Under the pieces are notes generated by a model, which saw only the letters and a program-made list of their open reading frames with translations, searched no databases and was not told where the DNA came from. The translations under genes were made by a program, and so were the position numbers. From Pseudomonas crudilactis (GTDB lineage Bacteria; Pseudomonadota; Gammaproteobacteria; Pseudomonadales; Pseudomonadaceae): a stretch of DNA of 64,000 nucleotides. The stretch covers positions 62,001 through 126,000 of the forward strand of contig NZ_WXVV01000004.1 in NCBI RefSeq assembly GCF_013433315.1, given 5' to 3'. Shown piece after piece: positions 22,416 through 34,713 of this stretch. The first letter of the stretch is position 1. Each line of letters begins with the position of its first letter.

Positions 22416-23309
22416 CTACCCCAACGCGGTATCCATCACCATCATCAGACAAAACCCGATCAGAAGCCCGAGGCTGGCCAGCTTGTCGTGACCGTTGCGT
22501 CGCGACTCGGGAATCACTTCATGAGTCACCACCAGCAACATTGCCCCCGCCGCCAGTGCCAGACCTAACGGCAACAATACCTGCGCCAGGCTGACCAGCC
22601 ACGCACACAACAGGGCAAATACCGGCTCGACCAGACCTGACGCCGCCCCGATCAAAAACGCTTTGACCCGCGACATCCCTGCCCCGGCCAGCACCAACGC
22701 AATCACCAGACCTTCCGGCACATCCTGCAAGGCGATGCCCATGACCAGACTGTCAGCATCCGGCATGCCTCCGCCGGCAGACACGCCGACAGCCATGCCT
22801 TCAGGGATGTTATGGGCAATGATGGCGAACACGAACAGCCAGATCCGTGGCGGAATCACCGGATGTTCGACAGTGCCGACAAGCATTTCCGGGGACGCAC
22901 CGGAAACCTTGCGATCAACCAGATACAGCCCGAACGCTCCGAGCATGATGCCAAAACAGATCAGGCCACTGCCGCCCCACGGAGTCAGACCGAGGCTTTC
23001 AGCGGCCGCGATGCCCGGCACGATCAGCGAAAACGCCGTCGCCGCCAGCATCACCCCGGCGCCAAAACCCAGCAAGGTATCGTTGAGTGCCTGTGGCATG
23101 CGCCGAATCACCAACACCGGCACCGCGCCAAGCGCCGTGCCGAGGGCGCAGATCGCGCCACCCTGCAACGCCCGCGACAGCCTCGGCTGCAGATTCAACC
23201 ATTCCAGCCCGTGAGCGACCAGCAAGGTCATGCCCGCCAACAGCAACAGCGATCCCACTGCGTAACGAAACATACGCCCACTTCCGATCGCCAGTGTCTC
23301 AGTGCCCAT
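22416..23309 (-). CDS. ZIP-family metal transporter
   Basis: A 297-residue ZIP protein with about eight transmembrane helices. The metal-site motif HNIPEG (TM4) and QDVPEG (TM5) are intact, with a THEVIPES segment near the end. Such transporters import zinc or other divalent metals into the cytoplasm. Its neighbour sodA suggests manganese or iron homeostasis could be relevant, but the metal is not readable from sequence. Starts with ATG; 30 bases upstream is the sodA stop. Confidence 0.88.
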   Translation of the reverse strand: MGTETLAIGSGRMFRYAVGSLLLLAGMTLLVAHGLEWLNLQPRLSRALQGGAICALGTALGAVPVLVIRRMPQALNDTLLGFGAGVMLAATAFSLIVPGIAAAESLGLTPWGGSGLICFGIMLGAFGLYLVDRKVSGASPEMLVGTVEHPVIPPRIWLFVFAIIAHNIPEGMAVGVSAGGGMPDADSLVMGIALQDVPEGLVIALVLAGAGMSRVKAFLIGAASGLVEPVFALLCAWLVSLAQVLLPLGLALAAGAMLLVVTHEVIPESRRNGHDKLASLGLLIGFCLMMVMDTALG

Positions 23310-23339
23310 AGTCAGCCTTGGATTGTTTTTATAGAAGAC

Positions 23340-23951
23340 TTAAACCAGTGCGGCCTGATAGCGCGCAGCCACTTCAGGCCAATTGATCACGTTGTAGAAC
23401 GCATTGATGTATTCCGGGCGACGGTTCTGATAGCGCAGGTAATAGGCGTGCTCCCAGACGTCGAGACCGAGGATCGGCGTGTTGCCATTCATCAACGGGC
23501 TATCCTGATTGCCGCTGCTTTCCACGATCAGCTTCTTCTGCGGGGTCACGCTGAGCCAGGCCCAGCCGCTGCCGAAGCGGGTCAGCGCGGCTTTGGTGAA
23601 GGCATCCTTGAAACTGTCGAGGCCGCCCAGTTGCTCATCGATGGCCTTGGCCAGTGCACCGTCCGGTTTGCCGCCGCCGCTTGGCACCATGACTTCCCAG
23701 AACAGCGAGTGATTGGCGTGACCGCCGCCCTGATTGATCACCGCCGCACGCAGTTTTTCCGGCAGTTGCTGAACACTGGCGACGAGTTTTTCTACCGGCC
23801 ATTCAGCGTACTCAGTGCCTTCTACGGCGGCGTTTAAGTTGTTGATGTAAGTCTGGTGATGCTTGGTGTAGTGAATCTCCATGGTCTGCGCATCGATATG
23901 CGGCTCAAGAGCGTCGTAGGCGTAAGGCAAGGCAGGCAAGGTAAAAGCCAT
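23340..23951 (-). CDS. sodA: Manganese superoxide dismutase
   Basis: A 203-residue Fe/Mn SOD. The start [20 protein letters not shown], ligand histidines in [11 protein letters not shown] and ANHSLFW, and [18 protein letters not shown] are present. GNQDSPLM before the LDVWEH block is typical of manganese enzymes. It lies at the end of fagA-fumC-orf-sodA, which pseudomonads switch on under iron starvation, replacing FeSOD. The ATG at 23951 is chosen over upstream in-frame codons because it starts the conserved domain. Confidence 0.95.
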   Translation of the reverse strand: MAFTLPALPYAYDALEPHIDAQTMEIHYTKHHQTYINNLNAAVEGTEYAEWPVEKLVASVQQLPEKLRAAVINQGGGHANHSLFWEVMVPSGGGKPDGALAKAIDEQLGGLDSFKDAFTKAALTRFGSGWAWLSVTPQKKLIVESSGNQDSPLMNGNTPILGLDVWEHAYYLRYQNRRPEYINAFYNVINWPEVAARYQAALV

Positions 23952-23952
23952 T

Positions 23953-24393
23953 TCAATGGACTCCATGGTGGTGTGGGGCAGGCGCGCGGCGCGCATTGCC
24001 GGTATCCGGGTGCAGCAGACGCTGGGTGCGCGGGTATTCGCCGTGTTCGCTGATGAAATTCAGCAGCTCGACGTAGGTCTTGCTGCTCTGGCGCAGCGCC
24101 GCTTCACGCAATGCCAGGCGCTGACGTTCGTCCTGCATGGTCTGCAGCAGCCGTTGATGAATAGCGCAGAGGTATTCGGCGCTCTCCTCCGGCTGATTCA
24201 GGCGCAGGTGCAAGTCCGCCAGGTTGTGATGGGAGATGACGCAGGCCGCCACCGCTTCGTCAGCATCCGCCCAGCGTTCGAACAACACTTGCGCCAGGGC
24301 CAGGGCCTGCAGGTAAGCCTCACGGGCGTCGATCAGTTCGCCGAGCATGAAGCAGCGATTGGCCCGTTCGATCGTGCGTTTCCAGTGCTCCAT
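23953..24393 (-). CDS. Conserved helical protein between fumC and sodA
   Basis: A 146-residue helical protein ([31 protein letters not shown]...) with TPR-like helix pairs (about 8-35 and 52-80). It is part of the iron-regulated fagA-fumC-sodA cluster in pseudomonads, and its function is unknown as far as I recall. The C-terminal tail is rich in histidine (APHHHGVH), which could bind metal. The stop lies one base before the sodA start. Confidence 0.75.
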   Translation of the reverse strand: MEHWKRTIERANRCFMLGELIDAREAYLQALALAQVLFERWADADEAVAACVISHHNLADLHLRLNQPEESAEYLCAIHQRLLQTMQDERQRLALREAALRQSSKTYVELLNFISEHGEYPRTQRLLHPDTGNARRAPAPHHHGVH

Positions 24394-24420
24394 GGTGAGC
24401 CTCCAAAGCGGTTGCGGGGT

Positions 24421-25777
<1,357 letters not shown>

Positions 25778-25797
<20 letters not shown>

Positions 25798-26185
25798 CGG
25801 TAAATCCTTGGACTAATTCAATGAGAGGAATCGAGGGAAGCAGTTCGCAAGTGGCGAGCTGCCAGGTGTAGCGTTGCCAGCGATTGAGCCGGCAGTTGCA
25901 CAGGGACAGGCGCTCCATTTCACGCAACGGGCGCCAGGCTTGATCGAGGCAGATGCTCCGCCAGTGCCACGGCAAGGCGATGTCAGTGGCCGTGTCGAGC
26001 AGCAGACGGAAGGAGGTTTCAGCGATGGTCCAAGGCGAGGTCGCGGTGCAACAAGACAGATACCGGCCTTCGGCGAGGTAATGTTCGATCAGGCGCGGCT
26101 CATCGGGATCCATCGCGCAACGGATCTGGCGACTCATCCAGCGCCAGCTTTCGAGGTACGGCTGCTCGTGCAAGGCAGAACTCAT
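25778..26185 (-). CDS. fagA: FagA, iron-regulated protein
   Basis: A 135-residue protein of the Fur-associated-gene A family, known from P. aeruginosa upstream of fumC and sodA. No catalytic motif is visible. Cysteines (CCTATSP, LCNC) and tryptophans are conspicuous. It is the first gene of the iron-repressed operon and lies below a Fur-box-like sequence. Its biochemical role is unknown. Confidence 0.85.
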
Positions 26186-26201
26186 GATCCGGGGCTCATC
26201 C

Positions 26202-26233
26202 GATAATGAGATTTATTATTAGATGATAATGAG
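26202..26233 (-). promoter_or_regulatory. Fur-box-like region upstream of fagA
   Basis: Two GATAATGAG copies (26202-26210 and 26225-26233) flank an A/T-rich centre (ATTTATTATTA), giving several overlapping NATWAT hexamers as in Fur sites. The region lies 17-48 bases upstream of the fagA start. Repression by Fur with iron is the expected control, consistent with the known behaviour of this cluster in P. aeruginosa. Confidence 0.75.
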
Positions 26234-26269
26234 AACCAAAACAAGAGCGTCTGGTTACACACACTCCAT

Positions 26270-26359
26270 TGTGGGAGCGAGCTTGCTCGCGAAGGCGTCG
26301 TGTCAGTCACCATGACGGTCGGCAGTTAAACCGCTTTCGCGAGCTGGCTCGCTCCCACA
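26270..26359. repeat. REPIN
   Basis: Two inverted REP cores (gcgagcttgctcgcgaa and ttcgcgagctggctcgc) with tgtgggag / ctcccaca flanks and a variable spacer of about 45 bases. It lies between the Fur region and the pmbA terminator. The right half carries one substitution (ctggctc). Confidence 0.9.
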
Positions 26360-26380
26360 TGGGTTTCGTGTGGAGCCAAT

Positions 26381-26420
26381 AAAAAAGGCGCGCTACCCGG
26401 TGGGGTGGCGCGCCTTTTGT
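26381..26420 (-). terminator. Terminator downstream of pmbA
   Basis: AAAAAAGGCGCGC and GCGCGCCTTTT form a GC-rich stem around ctacccggtggggtg on either side of A/T tracts. On the minus strand it lies directly after the pmbA stop, and it can work in both directions. Confidence 0.85.
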
Positions 26421-26434
26421 GTGACAGTTGCGGT

Positions 26435-27781
26435 TTAGCTGCCCGCGACAGTCATCCGCTCGATCAACACCGAGCCGGTGCGAATGTTGCTGCGTAGCTC
26501 CAGGTCGTTACCCACGGCCACGATCTGTTTGAACATGTCACGCATGTTGCCGGCGATGGTGACTTCCTGCACCGCGAACTGGATTTCACCGTTCTCGACC
26601 CAGAAACCCGCCGCCCCGCGCGAATAGTCGCCGGTGACCATGTTCAAACCATGGCCCATCAATTCGGTGACCAGCAAGCCACGGCCCATGCGCTTCAACA
26701 GCGCCGCCTGGTCTTCGTCGCCATGGGTGACGAACAGGTTATGCACGCCGCCGGCGTTGGCGGTGCTTGGCATACCGAGCTTGCGCCCGGAGTACGTGCC
26801 GAGGATGTACGACACCAACTCGCCCTTTTCGACGAACGGTTTGGCATACGTCGCCAGCCCATCACCGTCGTACGAAGCACTGCCCATTGCGCGCATGAGG
26901 TGCGGACGCTCATCGATGGTCAGCCATTCAGGGAACAATTTTTGCCCCAGAGTGCCTTCAAGGAACGACGATTTGCGATACAGACTGCCGCCGGACACTG
27001 CGGAAAGAAAACTGCCAAACAGACCACCAGCCAGTTCTGCGGAAAACAGCACCGGCACTTCGCAGGTCGGCACCGGACGCGCGCCCAGACGGCTTGCCGC
27101 GCGTTGCGCAGCACGCTGACCGATGCTCACCGGATCCGCGAGCAGGCTGCCCTGACGGTTTACGTCATACCAGTAATCGCGCTGCATCTGGCCATCGGCC
27201 TCGGCAATCATCACGCAACTCAAGCTGTGCCGGGTCGAAGCGTAGCCACCAATGAAACCGTGGCTGTTGCCGTAAACCCGGCAGCCCTGATGGGTGCTGA
27301 GGGTCGTGCCGTCGGCGTTCTTGATCCGCGCGTCGGCGTCGAACGCCGCCGCTTCACAGAGCAAGGCCTTCTCGATCGCTTGCTCTGGCGTAATGTCCCA
27401 CTCGTGAAACAGGTCGAAATCGTGCTGTTCCTTGGCCATCAACGCCGCATCGGCCAGACCCGAGGCCTCGTCTTCTGAAGTGTGTTTAGCGATGGCCAGA
27501 GCCGCAGCGACGGTTTCGCGAATTGCGTCCGGACCGGTCGCCGAGGTGCTGGCCGAGCCTTTGCGCTGGCCCACATACAGCGTGATGCCAAAACCCTGAT
27601 CGCGGTTGAACTCGACGGTTTCGACTTCACGCTGACGCACCGAAGTCGACAGGCCCTGCTCCAGCGACACCGCTACTTCGCAGGCACTGGCGCCCTGACG
27701 CTTGGCTTCGGCGATGATCTGCTCGACTTGTTCCTGCAGTGCCGGCAATGCCTGCGGGCCGACGCTTTGAACTGCACTCAT
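26435..27781 (-). CDS. pmbA: TldE/PmbA, subunit of the TldD/TldE protease
   Basis: A 448-residue PmbA/TldE. With TldD it forms a heterodimeric protease that trims peptides such as microcin B17 precursor and degrades CcdA-like antitoxins. It lacks the HExxxH metal motif, as expected. Upstream in-frame starts exist at 27793 (GTG) and 27787 (ATG), but the ATG at 27781 has a GTGGAG at six-base spacing and the usual MSAVQSV N-terminus. Divergent from darP. Confidence 0.92.
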   Translation of the reverse strand: MSAVQSVGPQALPALQEQVEQIIAEAKRQGASACEVAVSLEQGLSTSVRQREVETVEFNRDQGFGITLYVGQRKGSASTSATGPDAIRETVAAALAIAKHTSEDEASGLADAALMAKEQHDFDLFHEWDITPEQAIEKALLCEAAAFDADARIKNADGTTLSTHQGCRVYGNSHGFIGGYASTRHSLSCVMIAEADGQMQRDYWYDVNRQGSLLADPVSIGQRAAQRAASRLGARPVPTCEVPVLFSAELAGGLFGSFLSAVSGGSLYRKSSFLEGTLGQKLFPEWLTIDERPHLMRAMGSASYDGDGLATYAKPFVEKGELVSYILGTYSGRKLGMPSTANAGGVHNLFVTHGDEDQAALLKRMGRGLLVTELMGHGLNMVTGDYSRGAAGFWVENGEIQFAVQEVTIAGNMRDMFKQIVAVGNDLELRSNIRTGSVLIERMTVAGS

Positions 27782-27889
27782 GCTCATCTCCACTCAAATT
27801 CTGCTTTCGGCTGGGGTCATCGAGCGACCGGGCCGGACAAGCGGCCCCCGACTGGTTATCATGGCGGCGTTTCTTTGCGGACTGCCACC

Positions 27890-28414
27890 ATGGTTGATTC
27901 TTACGACGACTCCCTCGATACGGGAGAAAAAAGCAAATCTCAGGTCAAACGAGAGCTGCATGCTCTGGTTGACCTCGGCGAGCGCCTGACAACACTCAAG
28001 CCAGACTTGATCGCAAAACTGCCGCTGACCGACGCCATGCGCCGGGCTTTGGCCGATGCGCCCAAGCACACCGCGAACATCGCGCGTAAACGGCATTTGC
28101 AGTTCATCGGCAAACTGATGCGCGACCAGGACACGGACGCCATTCTCACGTTGCTCGATCAACTCGATGCCTCGACTCGTCAGTACAACGAGCGTTTCCA
28201 CAATCTCGAACGCTGGCGTGATCGCCTGATCGCAGGCGACGATGCCGTGCTGGAAAAATTCGTCGTCGAGTACCCGGACGCCGATCGCCAACAACTACGC
28301 TCCCTGATCCGTCAGGCTCAGCACGAGGTTGCGCAAAACAAACCTCCTGCTTCCAGCCGCAAGATCTTCAAGTACATCCGTGAGCTGGACGAGACTCAAC
28401 GCGGTCTGCGTTGA
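27890..28414 (+). CDS. darP: Ribosome-associated protein DarP (YjgA)
   Basis: A 174-residue charged helical protein ([33 protein letters not shown]) of the DUF615/YjgA family, which joins late 50S ribosomal assembly. Long helices rich in Arg/Lys/Glu fit an RNA-binding role. The ATG at 27890 is chosen over open sequence further up because the conserved domain starts there. It lies divergent from pmbA and convergent with tldD. Confidence 0.9.
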   Translation: MVDSYDDSLDTGEKSKSQVKRELHALVDLGERLTTLKPDLIAKLPLTDAMRRALADAPKHTANIARKRHLQFIGKLMRDQDTDAILTLLDQLDASTRQYNERFHNLERWRDRLIAGDDAVLEKFVVEYPDADRQQLRSLIRQAQHEVAQNKPPASSRKIFKYIRELDETQRGLR

Positions 28415-28465
28415 TATTCGCCACCGGGTGGCCGCCCTGCGCGCCACCCGAAGCTCCACCTCTTC

Positions 28466-29908
28466 TTATGCGCCCGTGCCCCCCACGGTGATCGCATCGA
28501 TTTTCAGCGTCGGCTGACCCACGCCTACCGGCACCGACTGCCCATCCTTGCCGCACGTGCCCACACCGCTGTCCAGCGCCAGATCGTTACCGACCATCGA
28601 CACCCGGCTCATTGCCTCAGGGCCGTTGCCGATCAACGTCGCGCCTTTGACCGGCGCGGTGATCTTGCCGTCTTCGATCAGGTACGCCTCGCTGGTGGAG
28701 AACACGAACTTGCCGCTGGTGATATCAACCTGACCGCCGCCGAGGTTGGCGCAGTAGATGCCCTTCTTCACCGACGCAATGATTTCCGCCGGATCGCTTT
28801 CGCCACCGAGCATGTAAGTGTTGGTCATGCGCGGCATCGGCAGGTGTGCGTAGGACTCACGACGACCGTTACCGGTGCGGGCCACACCCATCAGACGCGC
28901 GTTGAGCTTGTCCTGCATGTAGCCTTTGAGTACGCCGTTTTCGATCAGCGTGGTGCACTCGGTCGGGGTGCCCTCGTCGTCGACGCTCAGCGAACCGCGA
29001 CGGCCACTCAAAGTGCCGTCATCGACGATAGTGCAAAGTTTCGAGGCAACCATTTCGCCCATGCGCCCGCTGTAAGCGGAACTGCCCTTGCGGTTGAAAT
29101 CGCCTTCCAGACCGTGGCCGACGGCTTCGTGCAGCAGCACGCCAGACCAGCCCGAGCCCAGTACTACCGGCAACGTACCGGCCGGTGCCGGAATTGCTTC
29201 CAGATTCACCAGCGCCTGACGCAGCGCTTCACGGGCATAGCCCATGGCGCGGTCTTCGGCGAGGAAATAACGGTAGTCGGTACGCCCGCCGCCGCCATGC
29301 CCGCCACGCTCGCGACGGCCATTCTGTTCAACGATCACGCTGACGTTGAAGCGTACCAATGGCCGCACATCTGCCGCCAGGCCGCCGTCGGTGGACGCCA
29401 CCAGAATCCGCTCCCAGACGCCAGCCATGCTGACGCTGACCTGCTGAATACGCGGGTCGAGCGCGCGGGTAGCCACATCAATGCGCTTGAGCAGCTCGAC
29501 TTTCTCGGCGCGGCTCAGCACTTCCAGCGGGTTGTCCGGCGCGTACAGTTGCGCGACATCCTGCGTGGTGAACGCCTGCACCGTGCCGTTCTGCCCGGCG
29601 CGGGAGATCGAACGCGCGGCGCGGGCGGCTGCGCCGAGGGCTTCGAGGGTGATCGCATTGCTGTAGGCGAAACCGGTTTTTTCACCAGACTGCGCACGTA
29701 CGCCGACACCCTGGTCGAGATTGAAGCTGCCTTCCTTGACGATGCCGTCTTCCAGCGCCCAAGACTCGGAGATCTGGCCCTGGAAATACAGGTCGGCGGC
29801 GTCGATGCCGGGGCCGGCCAGATCGCCGAGGACGCCTTGCAGGCTCTCGATCGTCACGCCGCCGGGCGCCAACAGGTGATCACTGACTGAGGACAACAAC
29901 TCGCTCAT
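28466..29908 (-). CDS. tldD: TldD, metalloprotease subunit
   Basis: A 480-residue TldD with the zinc motif [11 protein letters not shown] (HExxxH) and the [16 protein letters not shown] stretch that defines the family. It is the catalytic partner of TldE/PmbA, whose gene lies across darP. The C-terminal [21 protein letters not shown] is typical. Only four bases separate it from the upstream nitrilase gene, so the two are co-transcribed. Confidence 0.96.
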   Translation of the reverse strand: MSELLSSVSDHLLAPGGVTIESLQGVLGDLAGPGIDAADLYFQGQISESWALEDGIVKEGSFNLDQGVGVRAQSGEKTGFAYSNAITLEALGAAARAARSISRAGQNGTVQAFTTQDVAQLYAPDNPLEVLSRAEKVELLKRIDVATRALDPRIQQVSVSMAGVWERILVASTDGGLAADVRPLVRFNVSVIVEQNGRRERGGHGGGGRTDYRYFLAEDRAMGYAREALRQALVNLEAIPAPAGTLPVVLGSGWSGVLLHEAVGHGLEGDFNRKGSSAYSGRMGEMVASKLCTIVDDGTLSGRRGSLSVDDEGTPTECTTLIENGVLKGYMQDKLNARLMGVARTGNGRRESYAHLPMPRMTNTYMLGGESDPAEIIASVKKGIYCANLGGGQVDITSGKFVFSTSEAYLIEDGKITAPVKGATLIGNGPEAMSRVSMVGNDLALDSGVGTCGKDGQSVPVGVGQPTLKIDAITVGGTGA

Positions 29909-29912
29909 AGGT

Positions 29913-30773
29913 TTACGCCTTAAATTCGTGTTCTGAAGCAGGCCGCTGTGCGCCCTGCGAGAAAAACCGCCGATGACTGGTCACCGGCATTCGCGCCCTG
30001 ATGGACGATTGTTCATTGCTGTCGCGTTCGGCCAACAACACCGCTTCGCCTTGATCCTGACTCGCCAGCACACGGCCCCACGGGTCGATAATCGCTGCAT
30101 GACCGAAAGTTTCCCGCGGTCCCGGATGGGTCCCGCCTTGCGCGGCGGCCAGCACATAACACTGTGTCTCGATGGCCCGCGCGCGAATCAGCACATCCCA
30201 ATGCGCCGCGCCGGTCACCGCAGTAAACGCCGACGGTGCGGTAATCAGTTCAGCACCGGCAGCACGTAATTCGCTGTACAGTTCCGGAAAGCGCAAGTCG
30301 TAACACACGCTCAGACCGACTTTGCCCACCGGCGTGTCGGCAACCACCACGCCACTGCCATAAGCATAGTCATCGGATTCGCGATAACGGCCGCGATTGT
30401 CCGCTACATCAACATCGAACAGATGCAACTTGTCATAGCGTGCAACGGTTTCGCCCTGATCATCGACCAGCAACGAGCAGGCATTGGCCTTGGCCGTCGG
30501 TTGATCCACCGGCGGCAACGGCAAGGTGCCAGCCACTATCCATAACTTGAGGTCGCGGGCGGTCTGTTTCAACCACGGCAGGATCGGTCCTTCGCCCAGA
30601 GCTTCGGCACGGCCGATGTCAGCAACGTCACGACGGCCCATGGCGGCGAAGTTTTCCGGCAGCACCGCCAGCTTCGCGCCGCTGGCAGCAGCCTGTTCGA
30701 GCAGGCGTCGGGCCTGAGCCAGATTGGCCAGCACGTCGCTCTGGCTGACCATTTGAATCACCGCTAAAGACAT
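29913..30773 (-). CDS. Carbon-nitrogen hydrolase (NIT1-like amidase)
   Basis: A 286-residue nitrilase-superfamily enzyme with the full catalytic set E40 (LPENFA), K115 (YDKLHLFD) and C157 ([12 protein letters not shown]). The motif spacing and NFAAMGRRD resemble the NIT1/YbeM group, which repairs deaminated glutathione. The substrate is therefore inferred, not proven. It lies between yhdP and tldD on the same strand. Confidence 0.87.
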   Translation of the reverse strand: MSLAVIQMVSQSDVLANLAQARRLLEQAAASGAKLAVLPENFAAMGRRDVADIGRAEALGEGPILPWLKQTARDLKLWIVAGTLPLPPVDQPTAKANACSLLVDDQGETVARYDKLHLFDVDVADNRGRYRESDDYAYGSGVVVADTPVGKVGLSVCYDLRFPELYSELRAAGAELITAPSAFTAVTGAAHWDVLIRARAIETQCYVLAAAQGGTHPGPRETFGHAAIIDPWGRVLASQDQGEAVLLAERDSNEQSSIRARMPVTSHRRFFSQGAQRPASEHEFKA

Positions 30774-30831
30774 GGCGAACTCCGCAAGAGGTATGCGGCC
30801 ATGCTACTCCATCGGTTCAGGGGCTGGCTGT

Positions 30832-33800
30832 TCAAAAAGGCTTGTCGAAGGTGATTTTCGGCTCTTTCCATGGGCCTTTGACGGTGTATTTCACACTGGC
30901 AAAGCGCGCCACCCGGTCGCCGATCAGCTTGTCGATCAGGAACAGTGCGCCGCCAACTGCCGGCGCGCCAACGATCAGCGCAGCGATCGGCAGGTTGTTG
31001 GTCACCGGCAAGGTCACCAGCAACTTGGCGTCAACCTTGTCGCCGACCAGATCCAGCGTTCCGTCGAGTTCAAGATTGCTCGAAGGGCCGGTCAGGCGGA
31101 TCGGTTCGCGAGTCACGTAGACACCGTTGGTGGCGACCAGCAAACCTTTGACCCGGTCATAGCTCAAGCCTTTGCCAAACAGATCGGAGAAGTCCAGACG
31201 CAAACGGCGGCCGATGGAGTTGAAGTTGAGCAGACCGAACACTCGCAACGCCTGTGCGCCACCCTCCACCTCAACAAACTGGCCTTTGTTCAGCGACGCA
31301 TCAAGGGTGCCGGAGAAGCGCTTGGTTGCCAGCCATGCCGGCGAGCCGGGCCAGCGGCCATCGACGTCCATGTGAAATTCTTCACTGGTCACGCTCGGAG
31401 CAAAGCCCCAGCCCTTGAGGACATCAGCGAGGTTCTTACCGCCAATGCGACCCTTATACCAACTGGTGGTCGCACCCGGGGGCCCTTCCCAGCCGCCGTT
31501 GCCCTGCAACAGGATGCCTTTGAGGCCCATGTCCAGGTTGTTCAGAGCGATGCCTTTGGCGGTCGGGCGCACCTTCAGCGACCAGCCGCCAACCAGATCC
31601 GGGCCGAGGAACAGTTGATTGATGGTGATATCCAGCGCTGGAATTTTCGTCGGATCGACCGAAACCAACGGATCCGGCGAATTCTCGTCAGCTTGAACCG
31701 TCGGGTCTGGCGCTGGCAGTTTCACGTACTGCAAATTCACCGCAATCGGCACGCCCTTGGCGTCCGGCAGGCTCGCCGAGCCTTTCGCCTGTTGACTGTC
31801 GAGGGACAGATTCCACGTACCCGGCTTGCGATTGACCTGCACCGATGCCTGATCCAGCGTAGTCCCGAATGCCGTGAGCTTGCCGACCTTGAAATCAGCA
31901 CTGTTGAGCAATTGCTTGGCACTGCCGCCCGGATCCTGCCCGGCGTACTTGTTGACCAGGTCCTGCCACGGCGCGACATCCAGCTCCGAAAGCACCCCGC
32001 GAATCCGCAAGCCTTTGGCGCCCGGCAGCACCGCTTCGCCGGCTCCAAGGAACAACTCGCCACGGCCGTCGGCAAAATTGCTCGGCGGCGCGGCAAAGGT
32101 GAAATTGGCCAGTTGATCGTAATTGACCCAGTAACGCCGCTCCTGCCCCTGCAGGGTCATGCGAAACACCGTGTCGCGACCGACATCCGCCGCCATGCCG
32201 AACGGCGCCGGCAGATCCACCGCCACGCCTTTCATGTTGGAACTGACCAGCAACTGGCTGTCGACGCCGTCCAGATTCAATTGCAGTTGGTACGGAATCG
32301 TCCCTGACACTGGCAAAGGTTGCGTCACGCCCAGCCAGTCGGTGAGTTTCTTCACTTCGACCTGACCGGATGCGGCGACCCGAGTCTTGAGCTTACCGGG
32401 GCTGCCATCGGCGAAGATCTGCGCCGTGACCGGTTTGTCGAATGCGCGCGCTGCGATGTTCTGCCCACTGAGCCCTTTGGCACTGTCAAAGCGGAAATCG
32501 CCTTTGAGTTGAGTCAGCTCCAGCTTCGGCTCAGCCAACTTCAGGCGCGCATTGGCGGTTTTGAAGTCGACGAGAATTTTTGGCTGGTCGCCGCCCTTGT
32601 CCAGCGGGATATCGAGCTTGAGCTTGCCTTGCAGATCACCCGCCCCTTCCCAACCGGCAAAGGTCTCACCGGTGCCGATCGGTGCGTCCTGAAGAATTTT
32701 CAGGCCATCACCGAGGCCGCCGGCAAAGCCGCCATCAAGATACATGTGCGTGTGTTGCCCGGCCGGTACGTGGGGAATATTGACGAAGACATCGCTGACT
32801 TGAGTGTCGAGCAACTGGCCCTTGTCGGCCCAGATCCGCACACCACTGTCTTCGATAAACACATCGCCGCTGACCTTGCTCACGTGCGGCCAGCCCGGCT
32901 GGAACGCCAGTTCGGCATCGTGCACTTTGAAGAACAGGCTGATGCTGCGGTCGGCCTCACCGGCATTCTTGCTCAGCGAACCCTGATACTGGAAGAAACC
33001 CTGATCGACTGCGCCTTTGAGGATGGCCGTACGCAGCCACTCGTCGAGCGCCGGACTCAAGACTTCGGGCAGGTATTTGGCGGTGTAGCGACCATCGCCC
33101 TCGACCAGACCGACCCGCAGGTCCATGTAATCTTCCTGGCTATGGTCGAAATGCAGACGAATCAGGAAGTCGCCGGCAATCTTGCCCTCTTCGCCGAGGA
33201 CCTTCAGGTACGGAGCGATCAGGGTGAAGCCGTCTTTATCGAGTTTCCAGGTCAGGCGTGCGTTGGCCTGAATGTACTGCCATGGCTTGGCGAAAATCGG
33301 GTCGAGGTGCAGGACGAAATCCTTGCTGTCCATGCGCAACTCGCCACCGTCGAGGTTGCCGCTCAGGCTGCCGCTGACGTTCCGAGCCGCGGGCGCGCCG
33401 TGGTAGGCATCGAAACCGACGTTATCCAGATTGGTGGCGAAACTGAATTTGTTGCCGTCGGTGGCATTGGGGCGAAAATCCAGCAGCACGTTACGCAGGC
33501 CACCGGTGACTTTCAGATGATCAACAGCCGTGGCGAAACCTTGCGGTAACGGCCCCAAGGCATTGAGCAGTGGAGTGATCGGGGTCAGATCGAGACGATC
33601 CGCCTGCAAGTGCCAGAGCTCTTCGACCTTGTCGGTCGCGCGCGTCTGCTTCAGCTGTACGTGCGACTCCCAGCGGTTTTCGCCGAAATTCATCGCCAGT
33701 GAATCGAGGGTAACAGTCGCGCCCTCATCACTGTTCTCGTAGTAGGCGTTAAGCGCCAGATTATTGATCTGGATCGGCTTGCGATCGGCATAGGCGCCGG

Positions 33801-34638
33801 TCAGTTGCGGAGCATTCAAGCGTAACGCGGCACTCTGCAGCGTGCCCTTGGCCCAATTGACCCAGAGTTCGCCGCCAGCCCTGATCTCGGAAAAACTCCA
33901 TTGTCGGGTAAGACGCTCCGGCAGCCACTTCGACCAGTCGCTTTGCGGCAGGCTGGCGTAACCGTCCACCACACTGTCCTGCCATTGCTCGGGGCGAATC
34001 CGCGTGCGCAGGCTCAGTGCAACAGGCTGGCCATCCGGCAAGGTCAAACGCGCGTCGAGCCTCTGACGGCTGGCGCCGGTTTTCAGATTGAGGCCAACAT
34101 AGGTGAGGGTCAGCGGCGTGTGATCCAGCGGTTGCAAGGTTACCTGGCTGTCGAGCACCGACAGTTGCTGAATCATCTGCGAGCGATTGAACAATTGCTG
34201 CGGATCGAGCGGCTGATCGTTCTGCACCGGCAGCCCTTCCAGCGCCCAACTGCCGTCCTCGGCTTCCTTGAGGCTGATTTTCAGGCCGTTGAGTTCCAGG
34301 TGGGCAATGCGCACTTCGCGCGCCAACAGACTGGCCCACAGATCCGGCACGACGCGCACCTGATCGAGACGCAAAGCATTGGCGCCGCTGCCGACCATTA
34401 CGTCATGCGCCAACAGGATCGGGGCAAAACCGCTCCAGTTGCCTTCCAGCTCACCGATCTGCAAGGGCATGCCGAGGGCGGCACTGGCCTTGTCTTCGAT
34501 GTCGGCACGGTATTCAGCCACCAGTGGCGTCAGTTCGCGGCCGAGACTGACGTACAACGCCATCAACACCAGAACCAACGCGCACAGGCCCAGCCCCCAA
34601 CGGGTGAGTGCGGCCAGAATGCGTGTCAGACGCTCCAT
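30832..34638 (-). CDS. yhdP: YhdP, AsmA-like phospholipid transport protein
   Basis: A 1268-residue protein with one N-terminal transmembrane helix (about 10-30), a DUF3971 middle region and an AsmA-like C-terminal segment. YhdP forms a long periplasmic groove and, with TamB and YdbH, carries phospholipids toward the outer membrane. The start is the ATG at 34638 with gggag upstream; a TTG at 34659 would add seven residues. Being close to the Mla genes is only genomic, but the two systems oppose each other in lipid traffic. Confidence 0.93.
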   Translation of the reverse strand: MERLTRILAALTRWGLGLCALVLVLMALYVSLGRELTPLVAEYRADIEDKASAALGMPLQIGELEGNWSGFAPILLAHDVMVGSGANALRLDQVRVVPDLWASLLAREVRIAHLELNGLKISLKEAEDGSWALEGLPVQNDQPLDPQQLFNRSQMIQQLSVLDSQVTLQPLDHTPLTLTYVGLNLKTGASRQRLDARLTLPDGQPVALSLRTRIRPEQWQDSVVDGYASLPQSDWSKWLPERLTRQWSFSEIRAGGELWVNWAKGTLQSAALRLNAPQLTGAYADRKPIQINNLALNAYYENSDEGATVTLDSLAMNFGENRWESHVQLKQTRATDKVEELWHLQADRLDLTPITPLLNALGPLPQGFATAVDHLKVTGGLRNVLLDFRPNATDGNKFSFATNLDNVGFDAYHGAPAARNVSGSLSGNLDGGELRMDSKDFVLHLDPIFAKPWQYIQANARLTWKLDKDGFTLIAPYLKVLGEEGKIAGDFLIRLHFDHSQEDYMDLRVGLVEGDGRYTAKYLPEVLSPALDEWLRTAILKGAVDQGFFQYQGSLSKNAGEADRSISLFFKVHDAELAFQPGWPHVSKVSGDVFIEDSGVRIWADKGQLLDTQVSDVFVNIPHVPAGQHTHMYLDGGFAGGLGDGLKILQDAPIGTGETFAGWEGAGDLQGKLKLDIPLDKGGDQPKILVDFKTANARLKLAEPKLELTQLKGDFRFDSAKGLSGQNIAARAFDKPVTAQIFADGSPGKLKTRVAASGQVEVKKLTDWLGVTQPLPVSGTIPYQLQLNLDGVDSQLLVSSNMKGVAVDLPAPFGMAADVGRDTVFRMTLQGQERRYWVNYDQLANFTFAAPPSNFADGRGELFLGAGEAVLPGAKGLRIRGVLSELDVAPWQDLVNKYAGQDPGGSAKQLLNSADFKVGKLTAFGTTLDQASVQVNRKPGTWNLSLDSQQAKGSASLPDAKGVPIAVNLQYVKLPAPDPTVQADENSPDPLVSVDPTKIPALDITINQLFLGPDLVGGWSLKVRPTAKGIALNNLDMGLKGILLQGNGGWEGPPGATTSWYKGRIGGKNLADVLKGWGFAPSVTSEEFHMDVDGRWPGSPAWLATKRFSGTLDASLNKGQFVEVEGGAQALRVFGLLNFNSIGRRLRLDFSDLFGKGLSYDRVKGLLVATNGVYVTREPIRLTGPSSNLELDGTLDLVGDKVDAKLLVTLPVTNNLPIAALIVGAPAVGGALFLIDKLIGDRVARFASVKYTVKGPWKEPKITFDKPF

Positions 34639-34713
34639 GTCAGTTGGCTCCCATGGCAAAAATACTGCGAAAAGCTGAGGCCAGCCGCGTTGGAATAAAG
34701 GTGACGCAGGGGA

